A stretch of 64,000 nt of DNA from Crambe crambe (Eukaryota; Porifera; Demospongiae; Poecilosclerida; Crambeidae). The stretch lies in contig OZ004581.1 of assembly GCA_963924555.1 (NCBI GenBank), positions 2,976,001 through 3,040,000 on the forward strand, read 5' to 3'. Position 1 is the first letter of the stretch, and each line of letters opens with the position of its first letter. The notes under the pieces were generated by a model. It saw only the letters and a program-made list of their open reading frames with translations, did no database searches and was not told where the DNA came from. Positions 24,897 to 34,400 of the stretch are shown piece by piece. The translations under genes and the position numbers were made by a program.

Positions 24897-25104
24897 TATC
24901 AATTTTATCACAAAGGGTAGACTAGCTAGCAACAGTAATAAACATTGGATGAAAAGACAGTTAGATGATACCATCCACCCAGGGAGAGTGAGTTGGAAGG
25001 CGGTTAATCGGCGAGCGAGCGAAGCAGTTGGTGAAAGTACAACTTTGACTTATTGGGCTAAGATATTGCAGTGGTTGTGGCAGCTGCATGCACATTATTA
25101 TGAC

Positions 25105-25170
25105 GTCCTTGGATGGTTCTCTCCTACCATCATCAAGGTCAAGATCTTATTGCAGCAAATGTGGGAGCAC
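25105..25170 (+). pseudogene. BEL/Pao pol fragment (peptidase A17-type region)
   Basis: The translation YDVLGWFSPTIIKVKILLQQ continues with MWE. This matches the conserved block of BEL/Pao polyproteins that follows the reverse transcriptase. Only about 24 residues are recognisable; the flanking plus-strand frame is unrelated. It abuts and slightly overlaps a gag fragment on the other strand, so this is a rearranged remnant. Confidence 0.6.
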
Positions 25171-25446
25171 AACAAGAGTGGACATTTCATCGTCGTGACG
25201 ATCTAACAACTCTTGTTCTTCCCGGAGGTCATCGTCATCATCAATGAGGTCAATTAGAGCATAATGGTGAGTCTTGAACTCAGCTTCGAGTGTATCCAAT
25301 TTTTTCAGCGTTCGCTGAGCAATGTCGAGAGTAGTTGGTTGATCTGCTTTGCCTTCGAGTTCCTTGAGTCGGTTGGTAATACGGGTGATTGAGGCTCGTA
25401 CAACACCTCTTCTCCTTCGTAGAATTGTAGCATCTGGATTGCTCAT
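25147..25446 (-). pseudogene. BEL/Pao gag N-terminal fragment
   Basis: From the ATG at 25444-25446 the frame encodes MSNPDATILRRRRGVVRASI, a helical ITNRLKELEGKADQPTTLDI segment, and an acidic DDDDDLREEQELLDRHDDE run. This is the typical opening of BEL/Pao-type Gag. It stops after about 100 residues where the inverted pol fragment begins. No LTRs were recognised. Confidence 0.55.
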
Positions 25447-25945
25447 GGTTGGTAGGCGATTCGAGAGAACGAAATTCAAATAGGACTATAGCTAGCGATA
25501 AACTCGATAATAGCAAGTGGACTTCTGAGAGAGAACTAGATCTATGCTGATGCTGTAGCTATCTATCAAGTATCCGGCTCGAAGGACCATAATATGTATG
25601 AGCCCTCTCCCAGTAGCTACGAGAAATTGACTAGCTAGCGAGATTAGCAAATATAGCTAACTAACTTCTGATGCTCAAGATGACAGAACAAAACTAGAGA
25701 ATAATACAAAGTAACGAAAAAAACCAGGTAGATAATGCAACACAAAAAAAACTTCAAAGTGGGATTCTTAGAAGTGATGTTGAGATCACAAAGGATGAAT
25801 GTGAGTGCTTATGAATCAAGGGTGTGTGGATTAAGTGAAAATCAAAAGAATGTAGGTTCACATCAACAGATGATCTGTCATGCCAAAAGTGGACCGGGAA
25901 AAAAGTGGACCCCCCGGTCCACTTTTGGCAGAAAAAAATGGACCG

Positions 25946-25962
25946 GGGGGGGGGGGGGGGGG
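25946..25962. repeat. Poly-G tract within the left foldback arm
   Basis: About 17 G in a row between two complementary GGTCCA/TGGACC words, apparently expanded from a GGGG seed. Confidence 0.7.
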
Positions 25963-26267
25963 TCCACTTTTTTCTGCCAAAAGTGGACCTGCCTTGCCAA
26001 AAGTGGACCTGGTCCATTTTGTCAAGAAAAAAGTGGACCCGGTGTCATAAAGTTTTGGGGACCCCGTAGTTTTAGGGACCCCCCATCCCTAAATCTACCG
26101 TAGATATGGGGACTCCCAAATAGATATAGGGACCCCATCCCAAATGTATGTTTATACAAGATATCTCATCCACAAATCTACATAGACATCAGTAATAGTT
26201 AAATCCACACCTTTTATATTAGATTTTGGCCTTAGGGTGGCTGCTCAAAGTATGGTAGCTGAGTCTA

Positions 26268-26270
<3 letters not shown>

Positions 26271-26299
<29 letters not shown>

Positions 26300-26347
26300 G
26301 TAGTAGTAGTAGTAGTAATAGTAGTAGTAGTAGTAGTAGTAGTAGTG
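26271..26347. repeat. Compound TTA/TAG trinucleotide microsatellite
   Basis: About eight TTA units are followed by about seventeen TAG units with one TAA interruption. It lies in the core of the foldback element. Confidence 0.9.
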
Positions 26348-27122
26348 CTATTTGGATAAAATAGGGTTCTGAAATAGTCCATGCATGGTTGCCAAAATTG
26401 TGCGAGCGAAGCAAGTACAATTTGGCAACCAAAGGGCAATTTCAGAACCAAAATAGCACAACTAACCCACCTATCACAGGCTAATAGTTATACAAATAGC
26501 CAAAGCCAAAGGTCTTCAAATAGCCAACACTATTTCAAGCAAGTAGCCCACAATAACTGCATCATGATAACTGAGGTATTATGGAGGCGAGCCAATAACT
26601 GCATCACTAGCTACCAAGGATTTCCAAAAGTACTGAACAATCGCACTCTCTGATATAAAAGCTGCAAGAGCTGGGGGTCCCTAGACATAGGTGTAGTGCT
26701 GGGGCAGGTCAGGCATTTATACAAGCCAACATATCTTCCACATCCTGATGGCCTCACTTCAGGGAGAGTCTAGCTACAACATTAATGCAGTTTGCATAAC
26801 TTCAGTAATTAGTAATTTTGATAGCTACCAACACCTCCAGATTCTTCATACCACTCAGGTTACAGTTAATGGGGGAAAGCCTAGCTGACCAGTGGGAGTA
26901 TTTGCCTGACCAAATGCACAAAACACTGCTAGTTACACCTCTGCTAGTCTGCTAGACAAAACAGGCTGGGGTCCCCATATCTACATAGGGGTCCCCAAAT
27001 CTACCGTAGATATGGGGACAGGGGTCCCCATATCTACGTAGATTTAGGGACGGGGATCCCCATATCTGCATAGATTTGGGGACGGGGATCCCTAAAATAG
27101 GGGGTCCCCGAAACTTTATGAC

Positions 27123-27745
27123 ACCGGTCCAGTTTTGGCAGGGGAAAAAAGTGGACCTGGTCCAGTTTCGCCGTCAAAATCTAAACAGGTCCGTTTTTGG
27201 CAGGGGAAAAAAGTGGACCCGATCCAGTTTCGCCGTCAAATTCTAAGCAGGTCCATTTTTGGCAAGGGAAAAAAGTGGACCCGGTCCAGTTTCACTGTCA
27301 AAATCCAGGCAGGTCCATTTTTGGCAGGGGAAAAAAGAGGACCCGGTCCAGTTTCGCTGTCAAAATCCAGGCAGGTCCATTTTTGGCAGGGGAAAAAGTG
27401 GACCCGGTCCAGTTTCGCTGGGAAGGTCCATTTTTGGCAGGGGAAAAAAGTGGACCCGGTCCAGTTTCCTGCCGAAATCCAGGCAGGTCCATTTTTGGCA
27501 GGGGAAAAAAGTGGACCCGGTCCAGTTTCCTGCCGAAATCCAGGCAGGTCCATTTTTGGCAGGGGAAAAAAGTGGACCCGGTCCAGTTTCCTGCCGAAAT
27601 CCAGGCAGGTCCATTTTTGGCAGGGGAAAAAAGTGGACCTGGTCCAGTTTCGCTGTCGAAATCCAAGCAGGTCCATTTTTGGCAGGGGAAAACAGTGGAC
27701 CTGGTCCAGTTTTGCTGCTGAAATTTAGGCAGGTCCAGTGGACCT
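27123..27745. repeat. Tandem array of about ten 61-62 bp units (right foldback arm)
   Basis: Each unit contains GGTCCATTTTTGGCAGGGGA, then AAAAAGTGGACC, then GGTCCAGTTT and a variable 20-bp segment (GCTGTCAAAATCCAGGCA or CTGCCGAAATCCAGGCA). One unit near 27421 is shortened. The array keeps long frames open on both strands (repeating GPFLAGEKSGPGPVS or KNGPAWI), which are not genes. Confidence 0.92.
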
Positions 27746-28099
27746 GGCTTTGAAGATTAACCCACCCTCCTCCCAATAATTATAAGTTAATCAAGTCTAT
27801 TGAAGTTTGTCAAGTTGTTTTTTCCTTGAAAGGATACCTATGTAGGAATATAACTGCATGCTATATAAAATTCACTTGTTGACTATCTGGTTATTATTTA
27901 CATGTAGGACAAGACTACTTTATATCAGATATGTTATTCATGTAATGTCACCAGGCAGCATCTCAAGTGATATTAGACTTTACTCAAGGGTCACAAATCA
28001 AGGAGTGAACATGTGATACAAGATTACGTCATAAGTGAAATCACAATGATGATTACATAACAGTTAGTAATGATAAAAGTAATAATTAATGTTACTGTC

Positions 28100-28830
28100 A
28101 CACACCCCCTCCTCCAGTTAGAGCTTGCCCCGAGCTTACTTTCTTCCATAGTAGAGGGATGGTCAGATAACTAGGGTAACTCAGATTTAAGTGTACATGA
28201 ATAATATCATCTTTTGAAGTGTAGACACGTTTTCCTGCAATGCCGGTTGGAGTCACCTCAAAAACTCAATATATATAGGGTCCATGCCACAGACGAGATA
28301 ACTTCTGAAATTTCCCGGACTCTTCCTGAGGAAATCGAAATAGCACTAGACCGCCAATCTTGAACTGCATAGGAGAACATTTGTTCACCTTATTATAGTA
28401 CTTTTTGCAATGCTTCTGGGTTTTCTGGATTGACTGAGTATCTCAGTGAGTTCCTGTCGCATCGGTAGCCTGTCAGGTCAGCCCCTTCTACCTCATTAGC
28501 AGGAAGAAATGCAGCTTCAATAGGATAGCTACCATAAAGAAGGTAAGATGGCTTCTCGCCTGTTGCCTCATAGGCATCCCATGTAAATACTTGTCCCACT
28601 GCTTCCCATAGACATCAACATGCTTGCATATCAGCGTCTTTAGAGTACGAGAGTACGATTAAACCTCTCGGTGAGGCCATCACACTGAAGATGGTATGCT
28701 GTAGTATTCAATTTTGTAATTCCAAGAAGACTGCATACATCGGTCATCAGGTAGGATAGCTGATTGGGTCCCTTCTCCGATAGTAGACTTTCTGGAACAC
28801 CACACACATGATCTCAGCATCAGTATGTCC
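28100..28830 (-). pseudogene. Ty3/gypsy-type integrase remnant
   Basis: Reading right to left, the DNA encodes LLSEKGPNQLSYLMTDVCSL, then the diagnostic NTTAYHLQCDGLTERFNRTL. After frame breaks follow TWDAYEATGEKPSYLLYG and a C-terminal KIGGLVLFRFPQEESGKFQK with LSRLWHGPY. That is the order of the RNase H-like integrase core and the GPY-type end of gypsy Pol proteins. Several frameshifts and stops break it. No LTRs, protease or reverse transcriptase are visible nearby. Confidence 0.75.
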
Positions 28831-29339
28831 ACTATTAAACCATACAGCCTTTTGGTCAGGGATAGGGAAAACCCAAGGTCATCAGAATGATATTTGATTT
28901 GATTATTTATTTGAAGAGAATAGCTGGGTAACTTGGTACATAGCTAGCTACAGCTACAGGCAAATTTCATGAGCTTCTTTTACAGAGGCCAAAAATCTGG
29001 TACAGATACCATAATTATACTGTGCAGTAGATATATAGTATCTATGCTGGTAGCCAGTAAGGCCATAATTAAGTAGAATCACCATGATTGCATCTAGACT
29101 CAATTGCATCTAGACTCAACTTCATGCGTAGCTAGCTAAGCTAGCTAGCTATCTACAAGCATAATAAGCACCTATGAAAAATCAGGTCTTACCACGCTCT
29201 TCTTTTTCTTCTTGATGAAAAGAACTCCCTTTCTTACATTGAACATAGCTGCTTTCTCTCCAATAACTCTCTTTTCGTCTTGACTACAGTCTGGTGGGTA
29301 GCGCTGCTCAGTTATGTATAAGCTGATATGCCCGGATAA

Positions 29340-29425
29340 CTTTTGGTAAAGACGGTCCACTTTTTTCATGGAAAAAACTGGACCCCCGGTCCAGTTTTTT
29401 CCCCGGTCCAAATTTTTCGTGACAG
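29340..29425. repeat. Solo copy of the GGTCCA/TGGACC foldback repeat
   Basis: GACGGTCCACTTTTTTC, AAAACTGGACCC, CCGGTCCAGTTTTTT and CGGTCCAAATTTTT form short inverted pairs like those of the 25880-27750 element, 1.6 kb away. Confidence 0.7.
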
Positions 29426-29452
29426 GTCTATCAATTCTACGCGCGCATGCCC

Positions 29453-29490
29453 TGTTTCCAATCCTGTGTACGTAGTCTAGTATATCTATG
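29453..29490. repeat. Solo right terminus of the element A family
   Basis: The 38-base sequence is the exact complement of the left terminus of element A (19390-19427), better conserved than element A's own right end. The next bases (ACGTAAA) do not match element A's target duplication, so it is a separate truncated copy or a product of rearrangement. Confidence 0.75.
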
Positions 29491-29614
29491 ACGTAAAATA
29501 CCGGTCGACAATTGAGGGCCTACGCTACAATGAAGACGTTCGGTATTTCTTGTCAAGACATCTGAGCAAATACTAGTTGCAAATACAACTGACTAGCCTC
29601 TATACACAGGAGGC

Positions 29615-30808
29615 ATGCTGCAGGTGACCAAACTAAAGTGCATGTACGCAATAATGGTCATATTCGTGCCCAGTATAGTGCTGATAGTAGTACCCAACAC
29701 ATCTCTTCAATCCATCATGAGTAAGATCAGTTTTCAGCTAAGCAAGACAATGTATCACATTGGGAGTGGACCGTACCTACTTCACCCCAAGGAAGGTCCT
29801 GACCTCACCATCAGAGCTGTATATTTTGACAATCGTGCCCGAGAGGGACATAAAAATGTCTCTGTATTCTTGATAGAAGCAAGGAAGAAAATTGTTGATA
29901 ATGACTGGATATCTGCTTGTGAGATTGATGGCTCTACCTCCAATGATTTTGAAGTACATCAGCTGTTCATTAATGGATGGGTGGGGGAGATTATAGACGA
30001 AAAACCCTTCTTAACACACACCATGGCACTTTTAGATTGCTACGATATGAAGGCAAGGAATGGGTGTGTAACAAGACTTCATTTCAAGAGTAGCAAAAAT
30101 GGATTTGTTGTTCCAGTGGAATCAGAAAGACCGTATTACATGCCTGTCGTTCATGGAAGTCCAGAGTACAAGACAGCTTCATGCATAGGAATGATATATG
30201 CAAACCCACCATATTTGAAAGACTGGCTGAACTATCAGAGAACTATCGGAGTTGATCATGTGTTCATGGTTGCTGATAACTCCTTTACTGGGGTATCTGA
30301 CTCCTACATAAAAGAAGCAAGAGAGAGTGGCTTTTTAACTCTTGAAGTGTGGACAGCAAGATTGAAAAGCAACATACAAGTGCAATATCATTCGCAGATG
30401 TTGGCCTATCATGACTGCATGTACAAATCACAAGGTTCATATGATTACATGCTCTTTTGTGACCAAGATGATTTCTTCATTCCACAGATGAAAAACAAAT
30501 CTCTGAAATACTACATCTCTCACTGGTGCTTCAAGGGAACTTGTGAGTTTGACTGGAATGAATTCTATCCCGATTGTGGCATGAAAGTAGGACCTGTAAG
30601 AGATGGCAATCTCAGCAAACTGCTGGTCTCAAAGACGCACCTCAATACTCACATCAAGAAATGCCTTCATAAGCTCTCGTCCATACTCGAAGTAGGGATT
30701 CACGATGCTCGTAGAATGTTCCCAACACATCAAATAGTGAAGGTTCCCTACAGTGTAGCATATGTGGCTCACATCAGGAAGTACCGTAGACCCAGGAATA
30801 AGTGCTAG
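29615..30808 (+). CDS. GT92-family (DUF23) glycosyltransferase, intronless, second paralogue
   Basis: The 397-residue protein has a signal anchor at about residues 9-30 and a lumenal domain. The GT92 signature YLKDWLNYQRTIGVDHVFM starts near residue 200, and the metal-binding motif CDQDDFF is at 282-288. It shares with the gene at 13170 the N-terminal block FDNRAREGHKNVSVF (there FDDRPRNGHTNITMF), the CEFDWNEFYPDCG-type block and the C-terminal VAYVAHIRK. It probably transfers a hexose in the Golgi; substrate unknown. The start is the first ATG in frame, 125 bp after the solo transposon terminus. Like its paralogue it has no introns in the coding region. Confidence 0.88.
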   Translation: MLQVTKLKCMYAIMVIFVPSIVLIVVPNTSLQSIMSKISFQLSKTMYHIGSGPYLLHPKEGPDLTIRAVYFDNRAREGHKNVSVFLIEARKKIVDNDWISACEIDGSTSNDFEVHQLFINGWVGEIIDEKPFLTHTMALLDCYDMKARNGCVTRLHFKSSKNGFVVPVESERPYYMPVVHGSPEYKTASCIGMIYANPPYLKDWLNYQRTIGVDHVFMVADNSFTGVSDSYIKEARESGFLTLEVWTARLKSNIQVQYHSQMLAYHDCMYKSQGSYDYMLFCDQDDFFIPQMKNKSLKYYISHWCFKGTCEFDWNEFYPDCGMKVGPVRDGNLSKLLVSKTHLNTHIKKCLHKLSSILEVGIHDARRMFPTHQIVKVPYSVAYVAHIRKYRRPRNKC

Positions 30809-30966
30809 CTAGCTAATATCATATTAAACCCTCGATCATGTGTGCTGGGAGGAGCAAAATTAATGTTGGAAACAGTATGACAGACTGACAGTGCAAACCA
30901 GTGATGATAATTCTGCATTCAACTTATAGTCTATAATAATGTTCTGCTTATTTTTCTCAGCTAACA

Positions 30967-31035
30967 TAATTAGTTCTCATAAAAATTAGCTTATAAGACA
31001 AACCACCATAAGCTAATTTTTACGAGAACTAATTC
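30967..31035. repeat. Near-perfect 27-bp hairpin
   Basis: AATTAGTTCTCATAAAAATT and AGCTTAT pair with ATAAGCTAATTTTTACGAGA and ACTAATT with one mismatch, around a loop of about 13 bases. It lies about 160 bp after the GT92 stop codon and could be a mini-element or a 3'-end structure. Confidence 0.8.
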
Positions 31036-31410
31036 TATTGAATTTTATAATAATGTTGAAGCTATTAAGCTGTGCAATGTTTGATCATGACTATTTAGTA
31101 TCAAGAACCTATAATTATAATTGGCCATCTTAAAAATAATTATTGTAGGGGAAAAGAATTAACAATTCTAGCTAATGGGTCAGCTAGCGATGTAGCTAAA
31201 AATCTACCTCACACCACGTGCTTTTGTAGCTATGAATACTATTTTTATGAATATCCATACGCCGACATGGTGTTAATTAGCTTTGAACTATATTATGCCA
31301 GCCCCACCCCTCAGTTATCCAGCTGCGGTGTAATTAGGTAGTTGCTCCACTCCCCCAAGTACGTTGGATAGCTTGCTAGCTATCTAACTGCAACCTAGCT
31401 GGAGATAACT

Positions 31411-34400
31411 ATGATGACACCGAGAATGAAATCCGTGTGGATAGCACTTATGCTGGTGTGTGGATTGGTATATGCTGAAGGACAAGAGATTGGTAAGATA
31501 TTAGCTAGCTAATGGGCATATAGCTAGAAACTTATCATAGATGGAAGAAAGTGGTGGAAAGTGGTAAATTAATCCACTGAACTTCCACTGGGGGGAGACA
31601 CCTTTACCAATGGGATCTACAGTAAAATCCTTGTGTCCAGCCTTAGTAGTACCCTTGCTGTGGTCCGTAGATCCCTATCTCAGTCTTGGTGTGGCTACAG
31701 CTAGAGGTTGTTCAGTGACATAAATTTCCATGTATGGATGGTAGAAGATACAAGATTTGTACATGATACACACTTGCATAGCTAGTGTTCATCAGAAGCT
31801 TTGCTAGCCTCGAACCCAGCCTCTTTTTTTCTTTTTTCTTTTTCTTTTTTTTTTTTGGGGGGGGGGGGGGGAATGAGAGAGCCTGGTATCCACTGTTTGT
31901 GCATGTGCCAATTTTTAAATTATATAATTAATAAACATGCATGTGATGACAAGTTTTGACGTCGAGAAGTGCTAGCAATCTCATGCATGATGTCGTACTA
32001 TTCCGAGAATGCTTAGATCCTCCAGGGCATCAGAAGTAACAAGGGCTTCAGGGGCACAGAAGAGAAGGCTATCTGATCTAAGACTGGCAGATGTAGTGGC
32101 CAAAACATCATTGGTCGATCATCAGAGCATCAACCCTTTATGCCAGACTAAGCATATATCTACATCTATGATCAGAGCAACTAGTGGAGAGGCAACCAGT
32201 ACTGCACTACGCTTCACCAGCATCATCATGAAGAGAAGAGTAGAACAGATCTTTCTATAACCAGTTTGGTAGACAAACAAAAACATCCTTCCCATCGCAG
32301 ACTGCCTGTGTGTTGTTCCTTCTTTGGGAGTGCCAAGTTTCTCCAAGGAGAAATGAAGAGCAGTAGCAAAGGAGCACGAGTAGTAGCTGTTCTGCCATCG
32401 CTACACTACAGTCTACAGCTATAGCCATGCCGGGAAGCACACAGGTAATTAAGAAGAGCGCGCGCAACAATTTCTAGTAATCTGATCAGGCCACCGTCCT
32501 GGCAGTGTTGACACAACTCGTTTATGCTAGAGTTACCAGACCCTTTCCCTCCCCCCACCCTAAGAAAAAGGAGGTAAAGGGTCAGCGCAGCCAGACTACT
32601 GAAAAGTGGGGGGTGGGCCAGGGGCAAGTGCTTAAGAACTAATTTCACCAGTTCTCCACCACTGGGAGATGGTTTGGGGAGGTTCTTTAGTTGTTAGCTA
32701 ATGCTAGCCATCAGTGGCTATAAGAACAGCCCAAGGTGATACTTAAGTACATGTAAGTTACATTGCCTCTTGAGTGACATAGGGGATCTCCACACAAATT
32801 GTGGACTGTTTATGGCCTTTGATGTTACTAATAAAAGGCCATAAACTGTCCCCAAAGTAATAGGACTCCATTAATTTAGATGGTGCTAATAAACAAACCA
32901 ACCAGTAGGGATGGTTGTGATAATAGTATCCATGGTCATCAGCACAACCGTGTGAAGTTCAGCCACACCCAATTTTGTTGTAGTAGCTATAGCGTTCTAT
33001 ACTCTCCAAACTTCAGCTAACTAACTATATATCCCTACTTCACTCCCCTTTGCGTATTATGTTACTGCTAAATCCCTACTTCACTTGCGTGTTGTCTGCT
33101 GCTGTCTAATTCTATATTCTATAATAATTATCTCTTATCCAGCCTCTCAATGCAGATAGAGATGAATATTATGTGGAATCATAATTCATCTGAATGGCTA
33201 GTAGTCAATAGGTAATAGCAAATTTTTGGAGATATTTAGCTAGCTATTCCCTAGCACTTCACTCTTCAAGAAGCACTGCAGGATAAAAAACAAATAAGCA
33301 AATAACAACATACATGTACCAAGTAGAAATAAATATGTAAATGTGATGTACATGTATACATGTTCTAGTGTTATGTATATGATACCCCCTTACCATGTTA
33401 TTCATTGTGATGACCTTTACCAATATTCATTGTGATGACCTTTACCAAATATTCATTTTCCACTACTGTGCTTCATAATCTGTTCTATATGTGGTTGGCC
33501 ATTGGATAAACAAAAACAACAACAACAAAAACAAAACAAAACAAAAATAAACAAAAAGCAAAACCAAAAAAAAAACACTCTGTGACATTATCCTAATAAT
33601 AATCTATGGCTAACTCTCCCAGCTGAAGCCAGGCAGCAGCCATATCTTCTAGAAATTTCCATTTTCTTCAGTTTGATGTAGGACAATCCAAGAGCCATTG
33701 ACACTTGACCTCTTATCTTCGGAAATAACTTTCACAGTAGCTATAGCAGGCAGAAAGCAGCTCCTATAGGTTCTGATGAACAGACTTTTCTAGCTACTTA
33801 ACCATAACTTAATAGCTAGCTTGTAACACAGCTACAGCTAGCAAATACAAATAACTGACTCATCTGTATAGCCTGTCGTTCATGATGACGAGCATTCTAG
33901 TATAGCTTATAAACCACTTTGATCTTGCCCACACATGGCCCCCGCTTACGAAAAATCCTGGATCTGTCCTTGAATCTAGATAATTCTACCTGCAACTTAA
34001 GGTAGCTATAGCACTTTGCTTTTGAGGGTCTTGGCCACTGGAAGATTTTTCCACAGAGATAATGGCATTATGAGTCATATTGCCCGTCATCCATGGAAAC
34101 AACGTTTAATCTCCATCTGTCTTAGTAGTAGATGATGGCTTCTAATTAACTACTTGCTGTGTGGTTACAGTGTTTATACTACAGGCGGTGTCTTTGATGT
34201 CACCCATGCACTGTAGTACAAAAAATAGTTAGAACATGGGTTTCATGGATTATAGCTGTGCCCTCGGGACTCAGGTTGCCATGAAACCCTGGCACCCATG
34301 TCCCAACTATTACATACACATTTAAGCCCACTTTTGTCTGAATTTCAGTCTATCCAGAACGCATCACTTTCACAATTGGTGTATCAGTGAATGGATCATC

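Larger units (their letters stand above)
25880..27750. mobile_element. Foldback-like element with inverted, internally repeated arms
   Basis: Both arms are built of AAAAGTGGACC / GGTCCACTTTT words. Next inward, the left arm has CCGGTGTCATAAAGTTTTGG and the right arm has its near complement ending ACTTTATGACACCGG. Then come GGGGACCCC and ATCTACGTAGAT-type palindromes on both sides. The core (about 26160-26960) is unrelated sequence. The arms are unequal: about 260 bp left and 800 bp right. This is the architecture of foldback (FB-type) elements. No transposase is present. Confidence 0.7.

Noticed and set aside
27135-27776. Six overlapping ORFs on both strands, up to 197 codons
   Set aside because: They are a by-product of the 61-62 bp tandem repeat in the foldback arm. 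The peptides repeat the same 20 residues in all frames.
32009-32648. Overlapping short ORFs on both strands in receptor intron 1
   Set aside because: No domain, no splice-site support and no codon bias; treated as chance.
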